Below are positions 27,652 to 37,212 of a stretch of DNA of 64,000 nucleotides, piece after piece. Both the position numbers and the translations under genes were made by a program. The stretch comes from Bombiscardovia apis (GTDB taxonomy: Bacteria; Actinomycetota; Actinomycetes; Actinomycetales; Bifidobacteriaceae): positions 1,426,001 to 1,490,000 of the forward strand of contig NZ_AP026800.1 in assembly GCF_033095945.1 (NCBI RefSeq). The letters are read 5' to 3'. The number at the start of each line of letters is the position of its first letter. Positions within the stretch are counted from its first letter, which is position 1. A model generated the notes under the pieces. The model ran no database searches. It was not told where the DNA came from and saw only the letters and a program-made list of their open reading frames with translations.

Positions 27652-28323
27652 TCAGCTGACTCGCTCATAGGTCACGTAGCGATAACGATTCACGCCTCGA
27701 TCCTTGGGATCTTGGGCAGGCTGCCACGGCTCCTCTTGGCCCACTCGCCACAGGTGATGGCTGACCAAGTCGTCAATGTCTGGCGCAAAGGTATCTGCGT
27801 CCACTTGCGCGTCCAAGTCGGTTACGTATGCTCGCGAAGCCAGCGGCAGAGCTTCCTCAAAGATTTGCGAGCCACCAATGACCCAAATCTCCGAACGGTC
27901 GATGCCGTCTGCCGGTATGGCTTCCTGCCGCGCCAGCTCGACGGCATCTTGCAGGCTCGCCACTACCGTTGCACCAGCAGCCCTAAATTGAGGGTTGCGG
28001 CTAACGACAATATTGTCGCGCCCTTGCAGAGGTTTGGATCCCATCGATTCCCAGGTGCGGCGCCCCATAATGACAGGGTGGGAGATGGTCAGTTCCTTGA
28101 AGCGACGCATGTCTGCGCTCACATGCCAAGGCATACCCCCCTCGAAACCAATGGCACCCTTCCTGCCATCCTTGGCACAGGCTTGGGCCCAAATTAAGTT
28201 CACAGACCAAGGCTCAGCAAGCTCGTCATCGCTTACGAGCTCCTTGCCTTGGTCTCCTAAAAGCCCGGCGCGACCGGGCGTGGGTTCGTGATAGCCGCTG
28301 CGGCTACTACTGTCATGCTCCAT
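27652..28323 (-). CDS. folA: Dihydrofolate reductase
   Basis: 223 residues with a 38-residue hydrophilic N-terminal extension. The DHFR core shows IGFEGGMPWHVSADMRRFKELT (substrate Asp within PWHVSADM), VIMGRRTWESMG and the NADPH loop IWVIGGSQIFEEAL. It reduces dihydrofolate made by ThyA. It lies 52 bases after thyA, with which it is co-oriented. GAGGAG is 12 bases before the ATG, rather far; a start within the extension is possible. Confidence 0.92.
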   Translation of the reverse strand: MEHDSSSRSGYHEPTPGRAGLLGDQGKELVSDDELAEPWSVNLIWAQACAKDGRKGAIGFEGGMPWHVSADMRRFKELTISHPVIMGRRTWESMGSKPLQGRDNIVVSRNPQFRAAGATVVASLQDAVELARQEAIPADGIDRSEIWVIGGSQIFEEALPLASRAYVTDLDAQVDADTFAPDIDDLVSHHLWRVGQEEPWQPAQDPKDRGVNRYRYVTYERVS

Positions 28324-28375
28324 AGTTTGTGGTGCTCCTCAATAACGGATTTGCAACAGTATAATACCTACAAGT

Positions 28376-29251
28376 TTAGACCGCCACCGGGGCCTTAATC
28401 GCAGGATGGTGTTCATAGCCCACGATTTCGAAGTCGTCGTAAGAGTAGTCGAAGATAGAATCGGCCTTACGAATCTTAATCTGCGGGTAAGGATAAGGCT
28501 TGCGCGAAAGCTGCTCTAAGATTTGCTCCATGTGATTATCGTAAATATGGCAATCGCCGCCAGTCCACACGAACTCACCCGGCTCCAAGCCTGCCTGCTG
28601 GGCCATCATCATAGTCAGCAGAGAGTAAGAAGCGATATTGAAGGGCACGCCCAAGAACATGTCGCAAGAGCGCTGGTACAGCTGGCAGGAAAGCTTGCCG
28701 TCGGCCACGTAGAACTGGAAGAGAGAGTGGCATGGAGGCAGGGCCATCTGCTCAATCTCGGCAGGATTCCAAGCCGTAACGATAATTCGTCGCGAGTCAG
28801 GATGGTTACGAATCAGGTCGAGAGCACGCTCAATCTGGTCAATAGTGCGGCCCGGGTCTTCTGGGGTGGGCGCAGGCCATGAACGCCACTGCACGCCGTA
28901 TACAGGCCCTAATTCGCCGGTTTCTGGATCGGCCCACTCATCCCAAATATGCACGTTGTTCTCTTGGAGCCAGCGCACATTGCTCGACCCCTTGAGGAAC
29001 CAGAGCAGCTCATAAGCAATGCCTTTGAAAAAGACAGTCTTGGTGGTCAAAAGAGGAAAACTGGAGCTTAAATCGAAGCGAATCTGCTGGCCGAAGAGCG
29101 AAACGGTGCCGGTGCCGGTTCGATCCGACTTCAAAGTGCCCTCGGTCAAAATCTTACGAACCAAATCCTCGTAAGGCATGGGAATATCGGTGTCTGGACG
29201 CTCGGGAATGCGGGTACGAATATCTGCTAACTGCTGAGGTGTCAAAGCCAT
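28376..29251 (-). CDS. thyA: Thymidylate synthase
   Basis: 291 residues from the ATG giving MALTPQQ. The catalytic Cys is in [12 protein letters not shown], preceded by the [10 protein letters not shown] phosphate-binding region; the folate-binding C-terminal [16 protein letters not shown] is intact. It methylates dUMP to dTMP using methylene-THF. thyA-folA-phosphatase form a - strand operon. The ATG has no ribosome site and follows TACACT by six bases, suggesting a leaderless start. Confidence 0.95.
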   Translation of the reverse strand: MALTPQQLADIRTRIPERPDTDIPMPYEDLVRKILTEGTLKSDRTGTGTVSLFGQQIRFDLSSSFPLLTTKTVFFKGIAYELLWFLKGSSNVRWLQENNVHIWDEWADPETGELGPVYGVQWRSWPAPTPEDPGRTIDQIERALDLIRNHPDSRRIIVTAWNPAEIEQMALPPCHSLFQFYVADGKLSCQLYQRSCDMFLGVPFNIASYSLLTMMMAQQAGLEPGEFVWTGGDCHIYDNHMEQILEQLSRKPYPYPQIKIRKADSIFDYSYDDFEIVGYEHHPAIKAPVAV

Positions 29252-29429
29252 AAGCACAGTGTAGCAAGCTGCGCGAATCTCAACTAGAGCCAGTGATCAG
29301 CCTTGCAATACCAACAAAAACCGACTTGTCGTTCGTCTGGAGGCGCAAAAGTAAAACCGGCGGGCATAATTAGGCGCGGCTTTGGGTTAGATTGTAGGTA
29401 TAGGACAATTACACCAATGGGAGGTTCCT

Positions 29430-29843
29430 ATGGCAAAGAGACTATGGGTCGAGCGTGGCGAAGATGGCACCTGGGAAGGTCACTCGGACGAAGGCGCAGT
29501 GATTAAGTTTGGTCGCGGCGAGGGTCTGTTTACCCCCGGCGACCTGCTGCAGCTAGCTCTGGCAGGCTGTGCTGGCATGTCTTCACAGTTCGCTGTCGAG
29601 CATGCTCTGGGCGAGGGCAAGGGCGCAAAAGTTGTAGTCAATGCCCAATACAGCGATGATGATGACGCATTCCTAAGCTTCGACGAGCAGGTCAGCATTG
29701 ACGGCACCGATGCCCACTTGAGCGAGGAAGACGCTGCCAAGTTGGAAGAGCGGATGCGCCGCCACATTGACAAGTCTTGCACTATCAAGCACACGCTGGT
29801 GCGCGAGACTCCAGTGCGTATGAACATAAAAATACGCCACTAA
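29430..29843 (+). CDS. OsmC/Ohr-family protein
   Basis: 137 residues. The two Cys of thiol peroxidases of this family are present in LALAGCAGMSSQF (near 50) and DKSCTIKHTL (near 118). OsmC proteins detoxify organic hydroperoxides. GGGAGG precedes the ATG by seven bases. Monocistronic, closed by the terminator at 29881-29926. Confidence 0.87.
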   Translation: MAKRLWVERGEDGTWEGHSDEGAVIKFGRGEGLFTPGDLLQLALAGCAGMSSQFAVEHALGEGKGAKVVVNAQYSDDDDAFLSFDEQVSIDGTDAHLSEEDAAKLEERMRRHIDKSCTIKHTLVRETPVRMNIKIRH

Positions 29844-29880
29844 ACTCACAGAGTTGGGATCTCACTCCCCTACTAACCAA

Positions 29881-29926
29881 GAAGCGGCTGCTGCCCCAGA
29901 TTCATTGAGGCAGCAGCCGCTTCTTC
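29881..29926. terminator. Bidirectional terminator
   Basis: AAGCGGCTGCTGCC (29882-29895) pairs with GGCAGCAGCCGCTT (29909-29922), followed by CTTC. It separates the OsmC gene from the convergent UspA gene. Confidence 0.7.
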
Positions 29927-29966
29927 GATATCAGCGCTGGGTGCCAGTTGCATGAGGCACCCAGTT

Positions 29967-29993
29967 GGGCCGTTTAGTTGGGCCGTTTAGTGA
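29967..29993. repeat. 13-base tandem duplication at the UspA stop codon
   Basis: TTGGGCCGTTTAG occurs twice head to tail between the terminator and the stop codon of the - strand UspA gene, whose TAA lies in the second copy. It looks like a small replication-slippage duplication with no effect on the protein. Confidence 0.6.
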
Positions 29994-31036
29994 TTTTCGT
30001 GGAGAGGGTCGATGGTTGATTCGATGTCTTCCACGTGCTCGGCCCTATCGACAGACACTTTCTGAACTCCGGTAATGTCTTCCAGAGCCATGACCTGGTC
30101 TTGGTTGCCGGAAGCCGCCTGCTTGAGACCGGACTCGGCAGCTTCAACATACTTGCGAGGAACCACGTAAACCGGGGTCACAGCGTGCTGGAGCAAGCCT
30201 TGGCTAGTGGAACCCAGCAGCAAGCCCGTAAAGCCACCACGGCCGCGAGAACCTACAACTACAACATCATGATCCTTGGAAGCCTGGGGCAGCGCCTCAA
30301 CTGCCGAACCGGGTACGACCTTCTTATCAATCTCCAAATCAGGATATTGCTCCTGCAGGGGCTTAATACGGTCGCCCAAGTCTTCCAGGTACGAGTCCAT
30401 CACGCTCTGCTCTTCAGCAGAATCGGTGCCCGTTAAACCAGAGATATTCGGCACGGCCGAAATGACATCGAGGGTTGCGCCCCAAGTGTGGGCAAATTCA
30501 GCAGCGATTTCAAGCGCCTTGAGACCCCAGCGAGACTCGTCAGAACCGACAGCCACCTTGCTGATGGTGTTGTTCAGATGCATCATGTTACCGTCATCAT
30601 CGGTGTAAGGCACCACAACGATGGGGCAATAAGCGTAAGCGGGCAGACTCGAAGAAGTAGTGCCCAGCAAACGCTCAGCCAAACCTCCCTTGCCACGGTT
30701 GCCAATCACAATCAGATTGTAATTGCGTGAGAGCTCCACAAATACCGAAGACGGGTCGCCGGTCACAATGAGCGTGACAGCTTCAACACCTTGCTCATCG
30801 GCGATGGCCTTAGCCTTAGAAAGGATCTCTTGAGCATCCGAATGAGCAGCAACGTCGTCGCCCATGGTGCTGTAGGTAGCATCGAAAGACACTGCTGCGT
30901 ATGAAGGCAACGAGTATGCACACACAATCTGCAGTGTTAAGCCTGCATGCTTGGCATAATTTGCGGCCCACCAAGTGGCCTTGTAGCTGGCATCAGAGCC
31001 ATCAACGCCGACTAGAATCGCCTTGTCGTTGATCAT
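29987..31036 (-). CDS. Tandem universal stress protein (two UspA domains)
   Basis: 349 residues: UspA domain 1 (about 6-145) and domain 2 (about 157-300), each with the ATP-binding G-x2-G-x9-G(S/T) signature (IGNRGKGGLAERLLGTTSS and VGSRGRGGFTGLLLGSTSQ). The last 50 residues are a charged tail. Tandem UspA proteins help survival in stress and starvation. ATG at 31036 has GAGGAGG five bases upstream. Confidence 0.92.
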   Translation of the reverse strand: MINDKAILVGVDGSDASYKATWWAANYAKHAGLTLQIVCAYSLPSYAAVSFDATYSTMGDDVAAHSDAQEILSKAKAIADEQGVEAVTLIVTGDPSSVFVELSRNYNLIVIGNRGKGGLAERLLGTTSSSLPAYAYCPIVVVPYTDDDGNMMHLNNTISKVAVGSDESRWGLKALEIAAEFAHTWGATLDVISAVPNISGLTGTDSAEEQSVMDSYLEDLGDRIKPLQEQYPDLEIDKKVVPGSAVEALPQASKDHDVVVVGSRGRGGFTGLLLGSTSQGLLQHAVTPVYVVPRKYVEAAESGLKQAASGNQDQVMALEDITGVQKVSVDRAEHVEDIESTIDPLHENH

Positions 31037-31164
31037 AACGACCTCCTCGTGATCGTGGGCGAAGCCGGAAAGCTCCACCGATCTACTTCCAAGAATAGCT
31101 CACCTAGGAAGCGAACATAAGCCAGTGTCTTTTTAAGCGTTTCGCCAAAACCAAGTCAGAGTAA

Positions 31165-31199
31165 GAAAAGAGTGCCCCCACAAAGGGAGCGCTCTTTTA
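31165..31199 (-). terminator. Terminator of the NlpC/P60 gene
   Basis: On the - strand a stem of about 10 pairs with one mismatch (31188-31197 side with 31169-31179) is followed by TTTTC. It lies just after the stop at 31210. Confidence 0.55.
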
Positions 31200-31209
31200 G
31201 AGAACTAGT

Positions 31210-31998
31210 TTAGAGGATTCTACGAATCGCATACGAGCCAGTGAAAGCCACCGAAATAGGAGTAATCTGCGTGCCCTGCCCCGGTGAAAGCGCATTGACG
31301 ACTAAGCCATTGCCCACATAAATACCAGCATGCGCGCCGTTGGCAATGATGTCGCCGGGCATAGCCTGGTCGATACTTGGCACGGCTCGGCCTAGAGTGG
31401 CTTGGGTTCCAGAAGGTGCTGGGGCGGAAATACCGAATTGGCCATATACATATTGTACGAAACCAGAACAGTCCCAGCCGGAAGGCGACTTGCCACCCGA
31501 CACATAAGGAACCTGATTTACAAACTGCACGGCATACTGCACCACAGCCGAGGATGAGGCACCGTTGGGAGGTGCAACCGTTGTAGCTTGAGGCGATGTA
31601 CGCTCAGCACTGCGGCTAGCGGCCTGAGCAGCAGCTTGGGTCTGAGCCTGACGCTGAGCCTGCGCTGCCTGAGCAGCCGCCCTCTCTTCGGCTTCCTTAC
31701 GAGCCTTTGCCTCAGCTTGGGCGCGAGCTTCGCTATCTTTTTCCGCTTGAGACTTAGTCTGCGGTACGCTCAAGCTCTCAACGCCGCCCCAGTTGCTGTC
31801 TGAATCGACAGTGGTTGCGGTGGACTCCGCGAGCAAGTCCTTACGAGGCCTGTTCGAGGGGGTAAAACTGCGGGAAGAAGTCACAGCACGTTCGCTCTGA
31901 CTGCCAGCATAAGCCAGCGCTGGAACCGTGGCCAAAAAGGCCGAACCAGCACACAAGGTTACGAGAGCAACTTTCCAATGTTTTGCTTGTTTTTTCAT
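31210..31998 (-). CDS. Secreted NlpC/P60 cell-wall hydrolase
   Basis: 262 residues. Signal peptide to about residue 31 (ALAYA), then an Ala/Gln/Glu-rich helical stretch (about 85-135) and a C-terminal NlpC/P60 domain with the catalytic Cys in GWDCSGFVQYVYG and His in ANGAHAGIYVGNG. These enzymes cut peptide bonds in peptidoglycan, mostly D-Glu-diaminopimelate or equivalent links, and act in cell separation. The helical stretch may be a coiled coil that mediates interaction. GAGG is four bases before the ATG. Confidence 0.9.
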   Translation of the reverse strand: MKKQAKHWKVALVTLCAGSAFLATVPALAYAGSQSERAVTSSRSFTPSNRPRKDLLAESTATTVDSDSNWGGVESLSVPQTKSQAEKDSEARAQAEAKARKEAEERAAAQAAQAQRQAQTQAAAQAASRSAERTSPQATTVAPPNGASSSAVVQYAVQFVNQVPYVSGGKSPSGWDCSGFVQYVYGQFGISAPAPSGTQATLGRAVPSIDQAMPGDIIANGAHAGIYVGNGLVVNALSPGQGTQITPISVAFTGSYAIRRIL

Positions 31999-32057
31999 TA
32001 GTACCTCACACTAGCACAAGGTCAGAACGCATCAGCGACTTTGCTGACAAGAGCGTA

Positions 32058-33026
32058 TTAATAATGGATAAATTGGAAACTATGAACATTTTGATAAGTA
32101 TGCGAATAGGTTTTGCCATTAAGAGCGACACCACACTCCGAGGTTGTTACCGAACCATCTGCATTGATTCGTTCGACAATACCCACATGCCCATATTGAG
32201 CATCGGTTCCTTCCTGACCAGGTTGGAAAACGATAATATCACCAACATTTCGCGGAGTATTATCGACCCAATACCCCAACTTCTTAGCTGATGCGGCCCA
32301 CTGACTACCGTTGCCCAAATATGAGCCGACAGGTAACCCCAACTGGTGACGGCGAGTGTAAGCCCACCAAGTACACTGACTAAACTCATACGCATTGCCT
32401 GTATCGCCAGTGGCATGATTGGGATTAAAGCTATCGGGAAGCTGGCCCTGATTCGCATCCATAAGAGCCGCTACAACGGGATTGTCGGCCAAAGACTTAA
32501 ACATGCTGTCGATATCAAGGCCAGCTTCGTCTAATTCCCACTTACCCTGATTGCTAGTCTGCTGCTCTTGGACCTGCGAGCGGACCTCAGAACGTGAAAC
32601 CTCAGCATTCGTAGATGTAGATGCCTGCCTGCCAGTATAAGAAGCAGGGGTAATCTGCGAAGTATCAGCCCGGCTTGCAAGCGGTGCCTTGACCGGAGTC
32701 TTGGGGGCCACAACTGCCACAGCGCCGGCGGCAGCACCCACGAGGGCAGCCATTGCAGAGCCGGTCACGATGTGGTTCTTGCGGGTCGCAGCCTTAGCAG
32801 CCAATCGACGAGAACGACGGGTAGCAGGCGCAACCTGATTGAGGCGCTGAGCCAGAGCCTCTTCCACAGCGGCCTGCTGGCGCATCTGCGAAGACTGGGC
32901 AGCGAATACGGCAGAGACGTTTATGACTCGACCGCCACGGGGGGTAGAGACTGAACTATTCGACACACGCTCTCTTGCGATATGCGCGCCCCGGACAGCT
33001 CTCGCCTGATCCGCAGCAAATATCAT
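32058..33026 (-). CDS. Secreted/anchored CHAP-domain amidase or endopeptidase
   Basis: 322 residues. An unusual cytoplasmic N-terminus of about 85 residues, Arg/Ala-rich, precedes one membrane span (about 92-112), a Ser/Thr/Gln linker and a C-terminal CHAP domain with catalytic Cys in FSQCTWWAYT and His in YGHVGIVERI, ending NVHSFQFIHY. CHAP enzymes hydrolyse peptidoglycan amides or cross-links. ATG at 33026 has GGAG eight bases upstream. It is upstream of, and co-oriented with, the NlpC/P60 gene (59-base gap), so a linked role in cell separation is likely. Confidence 0.85.
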   Translation of the reverse strand: MIFAADQARAVRGAHIARERVSNSSVSTPRGGRVINVSAVFAAQSSQMRQQAAVEEALAQRLNQVAPATRRSRRLAAKAATRKNHIVTGSAMAALVGAAAGAVAVVAPKTPVKAPLASRADTSQITPASYTGRQASTSTNAEVSRSEVRSQVQEQQTSNQGKWELDEAGLDIDSMFKSLADNPVVAALMDANQGQLPDSFNPNHATGDTGNAYEFSQCTWWAYTRRHQLGLPVGSYLGNGSQWAASAKKLGYWVDNTPRNVGDIIVFQPGQEGTDAQYGHVGIVERINADGSVTTSECGVALNGKTYSHTYQNVHSFQFIHY

Positions 33027-33312
33027 AAACAACCACTCCTGCATCTCTTCGTTACGGCTTGGACACTACAGCGTCACACAACTATCACGTATTGCACTTT
33101 ACAACATTAGAGGCAAAATTGCACAACTGACCTTCTTGTCCATAGCACTTTACTCAACTTCGAACTCAGCACTTGTACGCCGTCGTCAGCCCCTGAATCT
33201 TCTAGTATTGTACGGGCAGCGAGCGACGGGCGCTTAAGCTTGGCACTTGCGTCATGTTCGGCGTGTCATACACGCTCACAGCGAGGGAACTTTAAGAAAA
33301 TGTAAAGACAGA

Positions 33313-34731
33313 TCACACAGGAGTAGAAGCCAGTAAAAAAGAGCCATGATCGGCCCTATTACGCCCCTGAACGCTATCAACATCGACTCGTACGATGTCT
33401 ATCTGTCCATCGCTGGAAGGAATAAACAAGCTCTGTCCTTGGTCCACAACCGCTTCCTGAGCCTGACTTCGTACCAGCAAACTGCCTTCGGTACACACCA
33501 AGACGCGCGGGCCAGATTGGGGCATGAGCAAGCGCCGCGGACCCAAGCGTTGCACCAAATCGCCGTAGCGCTGAGCGATCTTACCCATGAGCGGCCAAGC
33601 GTCCAAACCAGGCTCCACACGACCGTAGACCAGCATATATTCGCTGATATGCGGTCGGTAGGTGACCATATTTTGCATAGCCAAAGTCGCAATCATCGAG
33701 CTTGAGGGGTCGATAGGTGAAGCTGGCTGGCAGTCTACGCTGTGCAAAAGATTGGCAATATCCTTGTGCTTTGGTGTCATGCCTGCACGTAGAACGTTGT
33801 CTGAATTGGTCATAATCTCCGCTGCTGTACCACTAATATATGCGTGCGGAGTGCCGGCTGGGATATAGACCGACTCGCCCTCTTCTAGGCACACAGCGTT
33901 CATCATGAGCAAACACAGGGCCGCAGGATCTCCGGGGAAGGCTTGAGCCGCTTGGAGGGCGTTGGCCATAGCCGCCCGAGCCTTGCGCGAAGACAAGCGT
34001 CGATTGGCATCGAGCAGGGCAGGAGTAAGCGCATCCGAATCGGTTGGCTTGGCAGTAATGGCTGTGTAGAAGGCGCGGAACACCCTCCTGCGCGAGTCTG
34101 GCCAAGCTAGAGCCGAAACCGGCATCATCTGGTCGGCAGCAGCGAACTCCTCCGGGGGCACACCCGGGCGGAAAGTGCGAGCCAGCAAGGCATCAACCAT
34201 GCGCTGTGCAATAGGATGGTCAACCACTCGCAAAATTTGCAGCTGAGTGGAAATAGGTGCGAAACCCACAGAGGCAGTAAAAGTTTCTAAAGCCACCACC
34301 ATCTCGTTTTTCGCCAACGTATCTTTGAAGGAACGCTCGGGAGAGGCTAAGGGCACTCCCGCTGCATTTTCACGGTTGAAACCGGCTCGAGCTTCAAAGT
34401 CAAGCGGATGAACTTGCAAAGAAAGTGGAATTCGCGCAGAAATCACCTTAAACAAATAGGGCAGAACTGGCCCAAAAGTCTGCGAATCCTCCTCCCCTAC
34501 CATCGCTAAAGGATTGCGCTGAATAGCTTGAGTGAGCGCAAGCTGACTGCCGTCACTCAATACAATATTTGAAGGAGATTGGCTGTGGCCCGAAAACCAC
34601 ATCTCAGCCAGCGTGTCGGATACGACCCCGTCCCCATCTTGCGCAGGCCCCTCAGGCAGATGGAACATAGCTTGCAAGCGGGAATGTGAGCCCCAAGCAT
34701 ACCGCTTCTGAACAGGCTCTATAGGGTACAC
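33313..34731 (-). CDS. manA: Mannose-6-phosphate isomerase, class I
   Basis: 472 residues. Interconverts mannose-6-P and fructose-6-P. Zinc ligands of the family are visible in SLQVHP and GTPHAYI, with RYAWGS at the start, YLFKVISA and NSDNVLRAGMTPKH (catalytic Arg) further on. The usual AHPSAPS segment reads GHSQSPS. GTG start with GGAGG eight bases upstream. Alone on its strand; a 286-base gene-free stretch lies between it and the CHAP gene. Confidence 0.92.
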   Translation of the reverse strand: MYPIEPVQKRYAWGSHSRLQAMFHLPEGPAQDGDGVVSDTLAEMWFSGHSQSPSNIVLSDGSQLALTQAIQRNPLAMVGEEDSQTFGPVLPYLFKVISARIPLSLQVHPLDFEARAGFNRENAAGVPLASPERSFKDTLAKNEMVVALETFTASVGFAPISTQLQILRVVDHPIAQRMVDALLARTFRPGVPPEEFAAADQMMPVSALAWPDSRRRVFRAFYTAITAKPTDSDALTPALLDANRRLSSRKARAAMANALQAAQAFPGDPAALCLLMMNAVCLEEGESVYIPAGTPHAYISGTAAEIMTNSDNVLRAGMTPKHKDIANLLHSVDCQPASPIDPSSSMIATLAMQNMVTYRPHISEYMLVYGRVEPGLDAWPLMGKIAQRYGDLVQRLGPRRLLMPQSGPRVLVCTEGSLLVRSQAQEAVVDQGQSLFIPSSDGQIDIVRVDVDSVQGRNRADHGSFLLASTPV

Positions 34732-34825
34732 GCGCGCTCCCTCCGCTGCACTAACTTCGATTCAACCGATACCCGACTTGGGTCTATATCAATAGTATGT
34801 CAGGCTGTGTAATAAAGTATGTAGC

Positions 34826-35080
34826 ATGAAGCTCGCACCTATTTTTGACCCAGACGCGCGACGGCCCTCGCCCAAGCCCGTTCAGGTGGACTTGCGACTC
34901 GTTTTTTGGTCCGGCACAGGCTTATGGACGTTGGCACTAGCGATTTGCACAGTGTGCTACTTGTGCGGTGTCGATGCGCTTAAGCCTATGATTGTATGCG
35001 CTTCAGGCGTTGCAGTTGGGCTGCTCCTGCTACTTTGGGAACACTTCAACCGCTGGGATTACCGGCGTTTAGCTCAATAA
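34826..35080 (+). CDS. DUF2530 small membrane protein
   Basis: 84 residues with two membrane spans (about 26-47 and 53-70) between basic ends, matching the actinobacterial DUF2530 pattern (W-x2-G-T-x-L-W-x-L-A at the first span). Function unknown. It is divergent from manA and convergent with the histidine kinase gene. No good ribosome site is seen. Confidence 0.65.
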   Translation: MKLAPIFDPDARRPSPKPVQVDLRLVFWSGTGLWTLALAICTVCYLCGVDALKPMIVCASGVAVGLLLLLWEHFNRWDYRRLAQ

Positions 35081-35165
35081 CTGCACCGAGCCAAGTAGCA
35101 GGCGGGCGAGTCAGACCCTATCGCCGCTCACGAAATCAGTCTTGCCTTTTCTTATATACAGCCAT

Positions 35166-36407
35166 CTACACTTCGCTATTGATGGTCGTTTCTTTTGTCT
35201 CTTCTTCGGCCAGCGGCAGTATCAGTGTAAAGGTCGAACCCTGCCCGGGCGCGCTCCACAAACTTAAGGATCCATGATGGGTGAGGGCCACATGCTTAGC
35301 AATAGCAAGCCCCAAACCAACACCCACCTCGCTAGAATCGGTCTGCAGCGAGCCACGGTAGAAACGCTCAAAGACGTGTTCCTGCTCATCTTTTGCTATG
35401 CCCTCTCCCCGATCAATGACTTGAACCATACCGTAATTGGCATCTTTTGAGCGTTTCGCCACTAAGGTCACATTCCCCCGGGCAGGCGAATACCTGATGG
35501 CGTTTTCCACCAATTTGCGCATTGCCGCTTGAATTTGCTCTTGGTCGCCATGCAAGTACAGTCCCGGCTGTCCCGAATAATTCAATTGCACATGAGCTTG
35601 CTCGGCTTTACCCTCGGCCGCCTCAATTACAGCTTCTACCTGCTCGCCCAAGTCCAGCTCGTTATCAGCGTTCGGCTCTACTTGTTCCTGGGCGCGCATC
35701 AGGAGAAGCAAATCGTTCAGGGTGTGCTCAAGATAGGCAGAATACCCACTGAGTTCCTGGGCATCTTGGGCGATGGCCTCCATCCGCTCGCGCTGTTGAG
35801 AGAGGTTATCAATAGGCTCGCTAGCGATAGTATCGAGGCCGAAGGCTAATTGCTTCAAGGCCGCGACAGGCTGGAGCAACTGTTGGGATACATGCTCCAC
35901 AAAACCCTGGCGGGTCTGCTCAAAACGCTTGCTCTCACTCTCGTCGTCGATGAGCACCAGAACTAGGTCCTCACTTATTCGCCCTACGGTCAGCTTGAGC
36001 CAGTTTGGCCTCGATACGCCGCTGCTGCTGCCCTCCGCATCGATAAGGTCCTGGTTCTGCTCGCCGTCAACGTTTACGCGAGAGCCGCCTATGGTCAGCT
36101 CGTCCGCAATATCTGTGGGAGTATGCGTTACTAGCGAAAATCGAGCAACCTCATCACTCAGCCAGGCCTTCCGCACTGCCTCTTGCACCGTAGGGTTGTC
36201 AATCCGGTCTTGGTTGACGATAGCCAGCCGGTATGCGTCCGGGCTCGAACGCACCACCTGCCCGTCCGCGTCGACCACCACCACGGACGACGACAACATG
36301 GAGAGAAGAAACTGGCTCTTCTGGTCCAAATCGTGAGTTCCGCCTTCTGCCTCGGCCCGCGAGTGCCCGCGCAAGAACATTTTGATTCGTGCGATCCACC
36401 TTGCCAT
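35166..36407 (-). CDS. SenX3-like histidine kinase with Gln in place of the phospho-His
   Basis: 413 residues, apparently soluble. PAS-like domain (about 33-160), HisKA region (165-235) and HATPase_c domain (about 285-400) with N-box LVENAIRYSP, G1 VIDRGEGI, F-box VFERFYRG and G2 GVGLGLAIAKHV. At the H-box, where relatives have FVANVSHELKTPV, it reads FVEHVSQQLLQPV: residue 175 (codon CAA at 35885-35883) is Gln, and the Glu-Leu-Arg/Lys-Thr-Pro part is also changed. No response regulator is adjacent. It is divergent from phoU, so a phosphate-sensing history is likely, but autophosphorylation looks impossible; a phosphatase or scaffold role or decay are options. Confidence 0.82.
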   Translation of the reverse strand: MARWIARIKMFLRGHSRAEAEGGTHDLDQKSQFLLSMLSSSVVVVDADGQVVRSSPDAYRLAIVNQDRIDNPTVQEAVRKAWLSDEVARFSLVTHTPTDIADELTIGGSRVNVDGEQNQDLIDAEGSSSGVSRPNWLKLTVGRISEDLVLVLIDDESESKRFEQTRQGFVEHVSQQLLQPVAALKQLAFGLDTIASEPIDNLSQQRERMEAIAQDAQELSGYSAYLEHTLNDLLLLMRAQEQVEPNADNELDLGEQVEAVIEAAEGKAEQAHVQLNYSGQPGLYLHGDQEQIQAAMRKLVENAIRYSPARGNVTLVAKRSKDANYGMVQVIDRGEGIAKDEQEHVFERFYRGSLQTDSSEVGVGLGLAIAKHVALTHHGSLSLWSAPGQGSTFTLILPLAEEETKETTINSEV

Positions 36408-36518
36408 TGTTCTTCCTCGCCTTCACCATTGAGAGCGCCGCAGCTGCTGCAACGTTAACGCCACCCCGTACACTACAAGTTATACCTTTATTATGGCAGC
36501 TAGAAAGGGGCCACGCTT

Positions 36519-37193
36519 ATGCGCGTAATCTTCAATGAAGAAATGCGTCAGGTAGCTGACGATATGGAGCAGATGGCCGGAGCCGTGAGCCACGCCATTA
36601 AGACCGCTGGCGTTGCCCTCTTAGGACCGGATTTAGAGGCAGCACAAGAGGTTATCGACGGCGACCAAGCCATAGACGAACTCGAATCAACGGTAATTGA
36701 CCAGTGCGTGCAGCTGCTAGCTAAGCAGAGCCCAGTGGCAACTGACCTGCGTGTCGTCGTTTCTACCTTGCGCCTCGCCGCCACTTTTGAACGCATGGGC
36801 GATTTGTCACGCCACGTTGCCGAAGCTGTGCGCCGCTCATACCCCGACGCTCCCCTGCCGCCGGAAGCGCGCGAACTCTTCGCACAGATGCAGGCTTTCC
36901 TCGATACACTTGCCGACCGTCTAGTCGACATGATGTCTGAGCGCGACACGAAGGTGGCCGAACGCATCATTGTGGAAGACGACCAGCTTGATAAGCTTCA
37001 CCAGCAGACCTTCGATTTGGCGCTCTCCGACAAGTGGCAGGGTTCCAAGCAGCAGATGATTGACTTGGTGCTCTTGGCCCGCTTCATGGAACGCATCGGC
37101 GACCACGGTGTCTCCGCCGCCCGCCGCGTCGTCTACATCGTCTCCGGTTTCGACCCCTCCAAGGACCCCAAAGACTTAGAAGACATCGACTAG
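36519..37193 (+). CDS. phoU: Phosphate transport system regulator PhoU
   Basis: 224 residues forming the two three-helix PhoU repeats, each with the metal-binding E/DxxxD motif (DQAIDELE near 50 and EDDQLDKLH near 150). PhoU shuts down Pho signalling and Pst uptake when phosphate is plentiful. AAAGGGG precedes the ATG. Divergent from the SenX3-like kinase; no pst genes are in the window. Confidence 0.93.
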   Translation: MRVIFNEEMRQVADDMEQMAGAVSHAIKTAGVALLGPDLEAAQEVIDGDQAIDELESTVIDQCVQLLAKQSPVATDLRVVVSTLRLAATFERMGDLSRHVAEAVRRSYPDAPLPPEARELFAQMQAFLDTLADRLVDMMSERDTKVAERIIVEDDQLDKLHQQTFDLALSDKWQGSKQQMIDLVLLARFMERIGDHGVSAARRVVYIVSGFDPSKDPKDLEDID

Positions 37194-37212
37194 GATTGCC
37201 ATTCTCGCAGAT

